DNA of 37,722 nt, taken from the NCBI GenBank assembly GCA_016939335.1, contig JAFGHC010000014.1, positions 1 to 37,722 on the forward strand, written 5' to 3'. Positions 16,062 through 23,755 of the stretch are shown piece after piece. The first letter of the stretch is position 1, and each line of letters opens with the position of its first letter. Source of the DNA: Candidatus Saganbacteria bacterium (GTDB lineage Bacteria > Margulisbacteria > WOR-1 > O2-12-FULL-45-9 > XYB2-FULL-48-7). The position numbers and the translations under genes were made by a program. The notes beneath the pieces were generated by a model, which was not told the origin of the DNA, ran no database searches, and saw only the letters and a list, made by a program, of their open reading frames with translations.

Positions 16062-18296
16062 ATGAGAAGAACGATCACCTTTGCCCTGCCGTTGATAGTC
16101 ATCGTTTCGCTGGTCATTATAGTTTTCGGCCTCGTCCAGGTCAGGTTCGAGGAAGAGCGGCTGATGGAAGACCTGAAGCGGAAGGCCGAAACGGTCACCG
16201 AAAGCGTCAGCCTGGCGGCCGCCAATGTCCTGCAGCACAAGGACCTGGCCGGCGCCCGGCGCCTCGTCACCCGCTTCCAGAACAAGAAGAACATCCAGGG
16301 GTGCGCCCTCTACGACAAAGAGGGGCGGCTGGTCGCCATTACCGAGCGGTTCAAGGGGTGGCGCGACGGCGACCAGCAATATTACCGGGGCGTCCTTGCC
16401 AGCGGCCAGCCGAAAGACAAGCTCGGCAAATTCCGCAAGAGCTACGTTTACAGCCGGATCATCCCGGTCGAGGACAGCCGGGGCCGCCCGCTCGGCATGG
16501 CGGAGATGATCTATGACACCTCTTACGTCTTTGCCCGCCTGGCCGATTTCTGGCGCAATATTATCATCACTCTGGTCCTGCTCAACCTGGCCCTGCTGGC
16601 GCTGGCCGCCCTCATCCTGCGCTGGCTGTTCCTGCCGATCGAGAAGCTGACCCTCTGGTTCAAACATTTCCAGCGGGGGGAAACAGGCAAGCCGCACGGG
16701 ATCAAGGGCGGGGGAGAGATCGGCGCGCTGGCCAGCGAGGTCGAGCAGGCCGCCCTCAGTCTCCAGGTCGCCCGCAAGACCGTGGCGGAAGAAGCGGCGG
16801 CCAAACTGGAGAAGGAAGATATCTGGATTGAGAGCCGCCTGCGCGACCTGGTGCGCGCCCGGCTCGGCAGCGGCGATAGTTCGATCATCGTCGCCTCGAA
16901 CCGCGAGCCGTTCATCCACATGCTTGATGAAACGACCGGGCAGGTCCGCTGGGCCCAGCCGGCCAGCGGGCTGGTGGCGGCGATCGACCCGATCATGCGC
17001 GCCTGCGGCGGCACCTGGGTCGCCCACGGCAGCGGCAGCGGCGACCGGCAGACGGTCAACGCCAAGGACAAGCTCGGGGTGCCGCCCGACGACCCCCGTT
17101 ACATCCTCAAACGCGTCTGGCTGGCGCCCGAGGAGGCGGACGGCTTCTACCTCGGTTTCTCCAACGAGGGGCTCTGGCCGCTCTGCCACATCACCTACAC
17201 CCGGCCGATCTTCCGGGAGGCCGACTGGCGGATGTACAAGGCGGTCAACCAGAAATTTGCTGACAGCATCCTGGAAGAACTGCCGGCCGAGAACGCCTTT
17301 GTCTTCATCCAGGATTACCACTTCACCTTGCTTGGCCGGATGATAAAAGAGAAACGGCCTGACGCCACCGTGGCGCTCTTCTGGCATATACCGTGGCCGA
17401 ACCATGAGGTCTTCTCCATCTGCCCCTACCAGGTCGAGATCCTTGACGGCATGCTCGGCTGCGACCTGATCGGCTTTCACGTGCAGTATCACTGCAACAA
17501 TTTCCTGGAGACGGCCAACCGCCTGCTCGAGTGCCGCATCGACACCGAGAAGAACAGCGTCATCCGCTCGAGCAAGGAAACACTGGTCCGCCCGTTCCCG
17601 ATCAGCATCGCCGGCGTCAGCGGGCCGCTGACCGCCCGGGAGAGCGCGGAGACTGAAAGGGTCAGGCAGCAGTACGGCCTGGCCGGCAAGATCGTCGCCG
17701 TCGGGGCGGACCGGATCGATTACACCAAGGGGATAGCCGAGCGGATCCTGGCCGTCGACCGCTTCCTGGAGAAATATCCGGAATATCTCGGGAAATTCGT
17801 CTACGTCCAGCTGGCCGTTCCCAGCCGCGCCAAGATCAAGCGCTACAGCGAACTGCTGGACGAGATCGACCAGCTGGTGGAAAAGAAGAACGCCAAGTAC
17901 GCAACGGACAACTGGCGGCCGATCATCTATCTCAAAAAGTACTTCACCCCCGATGACCTCAAGCCCTTCTACCGCGCCGGCGACCTCTGTCTGGTCAGCT
18001 CGCTCCACGACGGCATGAACCTGGTGGCCAAGGAGTATGTGGCGGCGCGGAGCGACCTCGCGGGCGCCCTGATCCTGTCGAAGTTCACCGGCGCCGCCCG
18101 GGAGCTGAACGACGCGGTGCAGATCAATCCCTATTCCATAGAGGAGTTCGCCGACGCGATCAAGTATGCCTGCGAACTGCCGCCCGAAGAAAAGAGGAAA
18201 CGGATGGAGAACCTGCGCCGGCAGATCGAACGCAATAATGTGTATAAATGGGCCGGCAGCATCATTAACGACCTGGCCGGATTGAAAAAAGAGTGA
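16062..18296 (+). CDS. otsA: Membrane sensor-GT20 fusion: probable trehalose-6-phosphate synthase
   Basis: About 744 aa in two parts. The N-terminus has a membrane helix (about 7-28), a periplasmic sensor-like domain of about 135 residues (GCALYDKEGRLVAITERF, AEMIYDTSYVF), a second helix (about 168-190) and a HAMP-like segment (FLPIEKLTLWFKHF) with a helical linker. The rest is GT20: VASNREPFIH, ASGLVAAIDP, QDYHFTLLG, FWHIPWPNHEVF, GADRIDYTKGIAER (Arg/Lys for phosphates) and DGMNLVAKEYVAARSD. ATG 16062 has AAGGAGGG upstream. GT20 also includes glucosylglycerol-phosphate synthases, so the acceptor is inferred from the adjacent OtsB. The GTGA overlap couples it to otsB. Confidence 0.85.
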   Translation: MRRTITFALPLIVIVSLVIIVFGLVQVRFEEERLMEDLKRKAETVTESVSLAAANVLQHKDLAGARRLVTRFQNKKNIQGCALYDKEGRLVAITERFKGWRDGDQQYYRGVLASGQPKDKLGKFRKSYVYSRIIPVEDSRGRPLGMAEMIYDTSYVFARLADFWRNIIITLVLLNLALLALAALILRWLFLPIEKLTLWFKHFQRGETGKPHGIKGGGEIGALASEVEQAALSLQVARKTVAEEAAAKLEKEDIWIESRLRDLVRARLGSGDSSIIVASNREPFIHMLDETTGQVRWAQPASGLVAAIDPIMRACGGTWVAHGSGSGDRQTVNAKDKLGVPPDDPRYILKRVWLAPEEADGFYLGFSNEGLWPLCHITYTRPIFREADWRMYKAVNQKFADSILEELPAENAFVFIQDYHFTLLGRMIKEKRPDATVALFWHIPWPNHEVFSICPYQVEILDGMLGCDLIGFHVQYHCNNFLETANRLLECRIDTEKNSVIRSSKETLVRPFPISIAGVSGPLTARESAETERVRQQYGLAGKIVAVGADRIDYTKGIAERILAVDRFLEKYPEYLGKFVYVQLAVPSRAKIKRYSELLDEIDQLVEKKNAKYATDNWRPIIYLKKYFTPDDLKPFYRAGDLCLVSSLHDGMNLVAKEYVAARSDLAGALILSKFTGAARELNDAVQINPYSIEEFADAIKYACELPPEEKRKRMENLRRQIERNNVYKWAGSIINDLAGLKKE

Positions 18297-19021
18297 GGAA
18301 GATCTTATTGCTCCTCGATTTCGACGGCACGCTGGCGCCGCTCGCCCGGCGGCCGGCGCTGGCCAAACTTTCCCCGGCCCGGCGGAAGATGCTGGCGGGC
18401 TTGACGCGCCGCCCCGGGCTGAAGCTGGCGGTCATTTCCGGCCGCAAACTTTCCGTTGTCCGGCGCCTGGTCGGCCTGGAGCGCGCCATTTACCTCGGCA
18501 ACCACGGCTTCGAGGCCCTGGCCGGCGGCCGGTACTGGGTCCTGCCGGCGGCCAGGCGGTACGTTAAACTGTTGCGGCGGATCAGGTCGTCTCTCAAAAC
18601 TTCCCTGCGCTATCCGGGCCTGCTGGTCGAGGACAAGGAACTGACCTTGAGCGTCCATTTCCGCGCCCTGCCGCCGGCGCGCCTGGCCGCGTTCAAAAAA
18701 GATTTCACCCGCGCGCTCGCTCCCTGGCGGAACGCGGTCAAAGTCACGACCGGCAAAAAGGTCTTTGAGGTCCGCCCGCCGCTTGCCTGGAACAAAGGGA
18801 AAGCGGTGCGCTGGCTGATCAAGCGGCTGGGCCCCGGCGAATATTACCCGGTCTATATCGGCGACGACCGGACCGACGAGGACGCTTTCCGGGCGCTGCG
18901 GGGGCGGGGGCTGACCTACCGGGTCGGCCGGCCGGCCGCCACGGCGGCCCGTTATCATTTGAAAAATGTCGCGGCGGTCTACGGTTTGTTGAAACGATTG
19001 GAGGAACTGCCGTGCTGCTGA
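18293..19021 (+). CDS. otsB: Trehalose-6-phosphate phosphatase
   Basis: HAD-superfamily phosphatase releasing trehalose from trehalose-6-phosphate. Motif I is LLLDFDGTLAPL, with both Asp residues, near residue 9. Motif II is LAVISGR, followed by LGNHGFEA (the cap-proximal signature of OtsB). Motif III Lys is in WNKGKAVRWLI, and motif IV is YIGDDRTDEDAF. The 242-aa length is typical. It starts at GTG 18293, overlapping the otsA stop, and its end overlaps the exchanger gene by 10 nt. Confidence 0.92.
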   Translation: MRKILLLLDFDGTLAPLARRPALAKLSPARRKMLAGLTRRPGLKLAVISGRKLSVVRRLVGLERAIYLGNHGFEALAGGRYWVLPAARRYVKLLRRIRSSLKTSLRYPGLLVEDKELTLSVHFRALPPARLAAFKKDFTRALAPWRNAVKVTTGKKVFEVRPPLAWNKGKAVRWLIKRLGPGEYYPVYIGDDRTDEDAFRALRGRGLTYRVGRPAATAARYHLKNVAAVYGLLKRLEELPCC

Positions 19022-19968
19022 TCAATGCCCTGGTCTTTTTTGCCGCGGCCGCGCTGATCGTCCAGGCCACCTCCCTCTTCCTGAACGGGGCGGTCTCGGT
19101 GGCGGAAGCGCTCCGCTTCAAGAAGATATTCATTGCCGCCACCATCGTCAGTCTGGTCACGACCCTTCCGGAACTGGTCGTTTCCGTCACGGCCAGCTAT
19201 CTCGGCCAGGAGGGGCTGGCGGTCGGCAACGTCATCGGCTCCTGCATCTGTAATCTTGGCCTGATCCTTGCCGTCGGCGCGATCATCGAGCCGGTCGATC
19301 TCGAGCCAAAGGACTTCCGCCGGCGGACGTTTTTGCTCCTGGGTTCCCTTCTGCTGGTCCTGTTATTCTCTCTTGACGGGAGCGTCAGCCGGCCGGAAGC
19401 GGTCTGCCTCCTTGCCCTGCTGACGGTTTACCTCTATTTTTACTACCGGGCCGCCCGGCGGCACCGCGCGGAAGTCGAAGCCGAACTGCCGCCGGAGGCG
19501 AGAAACCGGAGCCTGCCGTGGGGGCTGGGGATGCTCTTCGGCGGCGGGGTCCTGACGGTTTTCCTGGCCCGTTACGGATTGATCGAGACCGGCCTGAACC
19601 TGGCGCAGGCGCTCGGGCTGCCGCAGATCGTCATCGGCCTTTCGCTGACGGCCGTCGGGACCTCCCTGCCGGAACTGTTCACATCGGTTATTTCCAGCCG
19701 CCGCCGCCACGGGGAGATCGTGCTGGGGAACGTGATCGGTGCCAATATTCTTAATCTGCTCTTGGTGCTGGGGCTGGCGGCGCTGGTCAGGCCGCTGGTC
19801 ATTGAACGGCAAGCCGTGCTTTTCCACTTGCCGTTCGCGCTCTTCCTGACCGTGATCATGCTCTGGGCCGGCTGGCGGGGCCGCTCGCTCGGCCGGCGCG
19901 CGGGCTGGAGCCTGCTCGGTTTCTACGTCATCTATATTGCAAGTTTATATATTTCGGCGTATAAATAG
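19012..19968 (+). CDS. Calcium/sodium antiporter (CaCA family)
   Basis: Inner-membrane cation exchanger of 318 aa, about ten hydrophobic helices. The two inverted alpha-repeats that form the ion site are clear: TIVSLVTTLPELVVSVTAS with AVGNVIGSCICNLGLIL in the first half, and TAVGTSLPELFTSVISS with VLGNVIGANILNLLLVLG in the second. A cytoplasmic loop (YYRAARRHRAEVEAELPPEARN) joins the halves. It is similar to YrbG-type Na+/Ca2+ exchangers. It starts at GTG 19012 inside otsB, so it belongs to the trehalose/osmotic operon. Confidence 0.9.
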   Translation: MLLINALVFFAAAALIVQATSLFLNGAVSVAEALRFKKIFIAATIVSLVTTLPELVVSVTASYLGQEGLAVGNVIGSCICNLGLILAVGAIIEPVDLEPKDFRRRTFLLLGSLLLVLLFSLDGSVSRPEAVCLLALLTVYLYFYYRAARRHRAEVEAELPPEARNRSLPWGLGMLFGGGVLTVFLARYGLIETGLNLAQALGLPQIVIGLSLTAVGTSLPELFTSVISSRRRHGEIVLGNVIGANILNLLLVLGLAALVRPLVIERQAVLFHLPFALFLTVIMLWAGWRGRSLGRRAGWSLLGFYVIYIASLYISAYK

Positions 19969-19989
19969 TCCGGCCGGTGACAAGCAGCC

Positions 19990-20673
19990 ATGAAAGCTAA
20001 AACGCCGTTCGAATTTTACACCTCGTCCCAGCTGGTGGAGATCACCGGGCAAAAGGCCGGCGACCTCAAGGAATTCCTGGAGAGCGTCAAGGGGCTGGAC
20101 GATTCCTCGATCTTTTATCACGTCCATCACGCCTTCCGCGAGCACCAGTTCGCCCCCGGCGCCTACACCAACGATTTCGCCCACTGGGTGGAAACGGAGG
20201 TCGGCGAGCACGCGCTGGCGGAGCGCCTGGCCAACATCAACATCAAGGACTATACCGAACTGGCGGCGGTGCGCAGCCGGATCGTCGAGATACTCGAGGC
20301 CCATCTCTCCCGCAACACCGCCGCGGCGGCCAAGCACGGTTTTTACTTCTGCCGCAATATCGGCATCATTATGAAGACCGGACATCTGACCTGGGACTAC
20401 GAAAGCTTTTGCACGGCCCTGAAGCGCGTCGGGCTGCGCTCGCTCTTTTTCCATTTCTTCGAGGCCCGGCTCCGGCTGGGCAAAAAAAGCAACGACTTCT
20501 CCAGCTGGATCAAGGATAATTTCGGCAACGAGGAACTGGCGCGGCAGATCGAGGCGCTCGACCCTTACATTTACACGATGGACCAGCTGCGCGACGAGAT
20601 CATCGCGCTGGTGCGGCGCGCGAGCCGGCAGGACCGGATCGGCGGCATACTGAAATGGCTAAAAATACGATAG
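19990..20673 (+). CDS. DUF5752-like protein next to TreT
   Basis: 227-aa soluble helical protein. The opening KTPFEFYTSSQLVEITGQKAGDLKEFLE and the SSIFYHVHHAFREH motif, followed by two similar halves (FAHWVETEVGEHALAERLANIN and FSSWIKDNFGNEELARQIEALD), match what I recall as the DUF5752 family, often encoded beside trehalose synthases. The internal duplication of a [FW]-x-x-W-[IV]-[EK] block is visible. The function is unknown. It overlaps treT by 19 nt, so the two proteins are probably made together and may interact. Confidence 0.7.
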   Translation: MKAKTPFEFYTSSQLVEITGQKAGDLKEFLESVKGLDDSSIFYHVHHAFREHQFAPGAYTNDFAHWVETEVGEHALAERLANINIKDYTELAAVRSRIVEILEAHLSRNTAAAAKHGFYFCRNIGIIMKTGHLTWDYESFCTALKRVGLRSLFFHFFEARLRLGKKSNDFSSWIKDNFGNEELARQIEALDPYIYTMDQLRDEIIALVRRASRQDRIGGILKWLKIR

Positions 20674-21884
20674 CGGAATACGCGAAATTCATCCGGCCGC
20701 AGAACTTCGACGAGCTGATGCTGCTGGCCGGCAAAGTGGCCGGCAGGAGCCTGCGCATGGTCAACTCAACCGCGGTCGGCGGCGGCGTGGCGGAGATGCT
20801 GACCCGCGTCGTGCCGCTCTATAACGAGCTGGGCATCAAGGCGAAATGGGACGTCATCAAGGGGAATAACCCGTTCTTCGGCGTGACCAAGACCTTCCAC
20901 AACGCCCTGCACGGGCTCGAGTCCGAAGTGACCGACGCGATGCTCAAGATCTACGAAGAGGCGACCGCGGCCAACCTGGCCGAGCTTTCTTTTGACGAAG
21001 ACGTGGTCATCATCCACGATCCCCAGCCGGCGGGGCTGATCGCCGCGCGGGAAAAAACGAAAGCGAAGTGGGTCTGGCGCTGCCACATCGACACCTCCCA
21101 TCCCCAGCCGGCCGTCTGGGACTTCCTCAAGAAGTACATCGGCAGATATGACGCCGCGGTCTTTTCCACCCCCTGGTTCGCGCGCGAGCTGCCGGAGCCG
21201 AAGTATTTCATTTATCCCGCCATCGACCCGCTGGCCGAGAAGAACCGCGAGCTGGCGGAGGGGGAGATCGACGCCGTCCTGCGCCGCTACCAGCTTGACC
21301 GATCGCGCCCGCTCCTTGTCCAGATCTCGCGTTTCGACCGACTCAAAGACCCGCTTGGCGTCATCGAGACTTACCGGCTGGTGAAGAAGCATGCCGACTG
21401 TCAGCTGGTGCTGGCCGGCGGCGGCGCGGTTGACGATCCGGAAGGGGTGGAAGTCCTCAACCAGGTGCGGGAGGCCGCCAAGGACGATCCCGACATTCAT
21501 GTCTTATTGTTGCCGCCGGCCGCTGACCTCGAGATCAACGCCCTGCAGCGGGCGGCCACCGTCGTTATCCAGAAATCGCTGCGCGAGGGCTTTGGCCTGA
21601 CGGTCACCGAGGCGCTCTGGAAAGCGAAGCCGGTCGTTGCGTCCGCCGTCGGCGGCATCCCCCTGCAGGTGATCCATAATTTCACCGGCCTGCTCGTCCA
21701 TTCGGTCGAAGGGGCGGCTTACCAGATCCGCTATTTGATCAATAATCCCGAGGCGGCCAGGAAAATGGGCGAATACGGGCGCGAGCACGTCAGGGAAAAA
21801 TTCCTGATCACCCGCAAATTGAGGAATTATATGGTCCTGCTGATCGCGCTCGACCATCCCGGGCGGGACGTCATCCAGCTGTAG
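20655..21884 (+). CDS. treT: Trehalose glycosyltransferring synthase (TreT-like, GT4)
   Basis: GT-B fold transferase that joins NDP-glucose and glucose to trehalose, reversibly. The N-terminal half has LRMVNSTAVGGGVAEML, VIIHDPQPAGLI and WRCHIDTS (acceptor side). The C-terminal half has VQISRFDRLKDPLGVIETYR and the sugar-nucleotide site QKSLREGFGLTVTEALWKAKPVVASAVGGIP with the GT4 E-x7-E. The 409-aa length fits TreT. It gives this operon a second trehalose route that needs no phosphatase. Its stop is 20 bp from the 3' end of the convergent tmRNA gene. Confidence 0.87.
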   Translation: MAKNTIAEYAKFIRPQNFDELMLLAGKVAGRSLRMVNSTAVGGGVAEMLTRVVPLYNELGIKAKWDVIKGNNPFFGVTKTFHNALHGLESEVTDAMLKIYEEATAANLAELSFDEDVVIIHDPQPAGLIAAREKTKAKWVWRCHIDTSHPQPAVWDFLKKYIGRYDAAVFSTPWFARELPEPKYFIYPAIDPLAEKNRELAEGEIDAVLRRYQLDRSRPLLVQISRFDRLKDPLGVIETYRLVKKHADCQLVLAGGGAVDDPEGVEVLNQVREAAKDDPDIHVLLLPPAADLEINALQRAATVVIQKSLREGFGLTVTEALWKAKPVVASAVGGIPLQVIHNFTGLLVHSVEGAAYQIRYLINNPEAARKMGEYGREHVREKFLITRKLRNYMVLLIALDHPGRDVIQL

Positions 21885-21904
21885 GGCGGGCCGCCGCGAT
21901 AAGA

Positions 21905-22325
21905 TGGTGGAGCCGAGGGGAGTCGAACCCCTGTCCGGAAAGGCAGTCGCGAGAGCCGCTACGAGCGTAGCTTCAATTAAAGGTTCGCCCGGGGCTTGAC
22001 CTGAAACGGGGTGTCTCCCGGACTATCCGATGTCTTTTACTTTGCGCCCGGCCAACCGGAAAAGACCGAACGCGCAGCCGAAATTATATCGTCTTGCTTG
22101 AGCTTTTCGGCAAACCCAAGGGACGGGCAGCTTATATTATTAAGCTGCAGCCGCGACGGGCGCGGATACTGGAGAAGTTATCCCTCCCCAGACCCACTGC
22201 ACGTCACGCAAAGCTGTTTTTACGTCTGCATTTAGGACGTTGGCTGCCGTGTTTTACGAGGCTTGCAGCACCCTCGGCTCGCAACTCGCGCCACCACAAC
22301 TCCCCGTCAAAACCCTTACGGCCCC
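21905..22325 (-). ncRNA. ssrA: tmRNA, one-piece, with long tag frame
   Basis: The 3' end reads GGGGTTCGACTCCCC...CGGCTCCACCA (T-arm, acceptor, encoded CCA), pairing with the 5' end GGGGCCG at 22325. The 5' side has TTTTGACGGGG and CCGAGG...CCTCGTAAAA, the conserved PK1 region. GCTGC in its loop pairs with GCAGC after GTAAAACACG. Thirteen nt after PK1, GCA (22229) opens a 29-codon frame beginning ADVKTALRDV and ending SAPVAAAA, then TAA TAA inside a GCAGCTTA/TAAGCTGC hairpin. At about 421 nt it is longer than usual (E. coli 363). The alternative TGA-ended frame (CRRKNSFA) is less tag-like. smpB lies 0.8 kb upstream on the same strand. Confidence 0.92.
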
Positions 22326-22328
22326 GTG

Positions 22329-22345
22329 CCACAACTTCGTTGTGG
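22329..22345. repeat. 7-bp hairpin just upstream of the tmRNA 5' end
   Basis: CCACAAC-TTC-GTTGTGG, a perfect inverted repeat 4 nt outside the mature tmRNA 5' end. It could be a processing or leader hairpin of the precursor, or simply the edge of the repeat block beyond it. Confidence 0.5.
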
Positions 22346-22352
22346 AAATCCA

Positions 22353-22474
22353 AACTTCCAACATCCAACCTCAAAACAAAAGACAAATATCAATTTGCAA
22401 GAACCAAATATTATTGGGTTTTGTTATTTGTTTATTGCCATTTGTTTGGATGTTGGAGGTTTGAGGTTGGGATT
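22353..22474. repeat. Inverted pair of heptamer arrays (AACCTCA / GGTTTGA family)
   Basis: Left units: AACTTCC, AACATCC, AACCTCA, AAACAAA, AGACAAA, TATCAAT (22353-22394). Right units: GTTTGGA, TGTTGGA, GGTTTGA, GGTTGGG (22444-22471). It begins directly after the stop codon (22475-22477, minus strand) of the upstream gene and fills the gap to the tmRNA. Shares ATTGCCATTTGTTTGGA with the element at 29333-29474, so both belong to one family. Confidence 0.8.
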
Positions 22475-22939
22475 TCAGAAAGCCCGTATGGTCTCTTTGA
22501 GCAGCCCCAGGAAGCTCTCGGCCTGCTCCTGGTTCATCCCCAGCAACATCTTCTCCAGCATCCGCCACCCCTCGGCCTCGTCCATCAACTCCTTGTTCTC
22601 CTTGATCTTGACGATCTCTTCTTCGATCTCGCGCTGGACCTTCCGGTTGGCTTCTTCCAGCGCCCCCTGCGGGTTGGTCATGCCGGTCTCTTCGATCACC
22701 CGGTCGATGATGTCCTCGAACTTCAGCTCCTTCTCCTTGGCTTCGGCCGCCAGGAGCGCCAGCCGCGTGGCGATGGCGTGGGTGTCGAGTTCCGGCCCGC
22801 GGCCGATCCCCGGCTGAACGGGCGCCTTGACCGCCTGCTGCGGGTTCAGCCGCTCTTCCGCCCCCCGTTCCGGCTTGATCTCCTTGGGGGTGATCTGGGG
22901 GACGAACGGCTTGTCCGACGGGCTGCCAATCGGGCTCAT
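22475..22939 (-). CDS. Hypothetical protein, 154 aa, coiled-coil rich
   Basis: I do not recognise this. The N-terminal ~55 residues are Pro/Gly-rich and probably disordered (SPIGSPSDKPFVPQITPKEIKP). The rest is strongly helical and charged (EEANRKVQREIEEEIVKIKENKELMDE), likely a coiled coil or helical bundle. It has no signal or membrane helix. The start ATG overlaps the stop of the small ORF upstream (ATGA), so it is coupled to it and probably to smpB. Its TGA stop directly abuts a heptamer array. Confidence 0.6.
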   Translation of the reverse strand: MSPIGSPSDKPFVPQITPKEIKPERGAEERLNPQQAVKAPVQPGIGRGPELDTHAIATRLALLAAEAKEKELKFEDIIDRVIEETGMTNPQGALEEANRKVQREIEEEIVKIKENKELMDEAEGWRMLEKMLLGMNQEQAESFLGLLKETIRAF

Positions 22940-23124
22940 GCGAGCTTCATTTCCTTCAGCACGGTCTTCGAAATGAACCTGGCCAGCGCCTCGGCTTTCG
23001 CGCTTTCCTCCGCGTTCAGCGGCCGGTGCTTTTTCAGCGCGGACAGCTCGTCCTTGACCATTTTGCTGGCGGCCGCGAAAACATCGGCGCCGGTGTATTT
23101 TCTAGTTGTCGTTCTTGCGAGCAT
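22936..23124 (-). CDS. Small hypothetical protein, 62 aa
   Basis: Starting at ATG 23124 (MLARTTTRKYTGADVF), the frame overlaps the end of smpB by 23 nt and the next gene by 4 nt. The track's longer version (start 23250) would run through smpB in another frame and is less likely. The product is short, helical and Lys/Ala-rich (KMVKDELSALKKHRP, AKAEALARFISKTVLKEM). I do not recognise a family. The tight overlaps on both sides suggest a real, co-translated gene. Confidence 0.5.
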   Translation of the reverse strand: MLARTTTRKYTGADVFAAASKMVKDELSALKKHRPLNAEESAKAEALARFISKTVLKEMKLA

Positions 23125-23581
23125 TAGTTTTTCCTTTAAAAGCTCTTTCAATCTCTCTTTCAGCTGTTTGACGTCTAAGCTTGTCACGTTTTTCGTATTT
23201 TTTCTTGGCTTTGGCGAGGCCCAGTTCGACCTTGGCCCAGTTGCCCTCAAAGTATACCCTAAGAGGCACTAGTGTCAATCCTTTTTCGTTAACTTTACCG
23301 ATTAATTTCACCAGCTCCCGCTTTTCCAGGAGGACTTTGCGGCGGCGGACCGGATCGATCTTCCTCTGGTCGGCGGAAGAGTAGGGGCTGACGTGCATGC
23401 CGTAGATCCAGAGCTCGCCCCGCTCGGCCCGGGCGAAGCTGTCCCGCAGGTTGACCCGGCCGAGGCGAAATGATTTAACTTCATTGCCGGTCAGGACCAG
23501 CCCGGCCTGGCAGGTCTCGAGGATCGCGTAATCGAAGCGGGCCTTGCGGTTTTCGGCCACGATTTTGAAATACTTGGCCAT
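23102..23581 (-). CDS. smpB: SsrA-binding protein SmpB
   Basis: Binds the tRNA-like end of tmRNA and brings it to stalled ribosomes. 159 aa from ATG 23581 (MAKYFKIVAENRKARFDY). Clear family blocks are AGLVLTGNEVKSFRLGRVNLRDSFAR, ELWIYGMHVSPYSSAD, RRRKVLLEKREL, KGLTLVPLRVYFEG and AKVELGLAKAKKKYEKRDKLR, with the basic tail DKLRRQTAEREIERAFK that enters the mRNA path. I prefer 23581 over 23587 because TATAAT ends 8 nt before it. The tmRNA gene lies downstream on the same strand. Confidence 0.95.
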   Translation of the reverse strand: MAKYFKIVAENRKARFDYAILETCQAGLVLTGNEVKSFRLGRVNLRDSFARAERGELWIYGMHVSPYSSADQRKIDPVRRRKVLLEKRELVKLIGKVNEKGLTLVPLRVYFEGNWAKVELGLAKAKKKYEKRDKLRRQTAEREIERAFKGKTNARKNDN

Positions 23582-23589
23582 GGGCATTA

Positions 23590-23595
23590 ATTATA
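23590..23595 (-). promoter_or_regulatory. -10 box (TATAAT) directly before smpB
   Basis: TATAAT followed by 8 nt and the smpB ATG (23581) on the minus strand. There is no Shine-Dalgarno. A TG extension is lacking (TAGTATAAT). Confidence 0.5.
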
Positions 23596-23618
23596 CTACC
23601 TTTCGCAGGCCCGGAGAT

Positions 23619-23632
23619 GACGAAATTTCGTC
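23619..23632. repeat. 14-bp perfect palindrome GACGAAATTTCGTC
   Basis: Stands in the 139-bp gap between smpB and the left inverted repeat of the four-helix-bundle cassette, followed by GTTTTG. It could be an operator, a weak terminator or part of a small repeat. Confidence 0.35.
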
Positions 23633-23720
23633 GTTTTGTGCCGACTTGAGCGTGGCAATAAAGTTGCTGCTTTTTGTCTGGGAGGGAAACTCATGGAGGA
23701 GCGTAATGCGGCAGGCGGTC

Positions 23721-23742
23721 GCGATGCGCGTTTCGTAGTGCG
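23721..23742 (+). repeat. Left 22-nt inverted repeat of the cassette
   Basis: Starts GCGATGCGCGTTTCGT; pairs with 24147-24168 apart from two central positions (AG against TA). Confidence 0.8.
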
Positions 23743-23755
23743 GGCGGCGAAGGGC

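Noticed and set aside
16038-18008. 656-aa minus-strand ORF across otsA
   Set aside because: Antisense shadow of a recognisable GT20 gene in high-G+C DNA; its translation is low-complexity Asp/Arg/Val/Gly-rich and shows no family motifs.
21905-21940. A tRNA gene, from the T-arm and CCA end
   Set aside because: No anticodon arm is nearby; the acceptor pairs with a 5' end about 400 nt away, which defines tmRNA.
22204-22386. 60-aa minus ORF ending CRRKNSFA as the tmRNA tag
   Set aside because: The TGA-ended frame gives a charged, Cys-containing end; the GCA-started frame ending APVAAAA plus double TAA is much more tag-like. Kept as an alternative only.
22094-23272. 392-aa plus-strand ORF
   Set aside because: Runs through the tmRNA and antisense to the small genes and smpB; its middle is translated repeat DNA.
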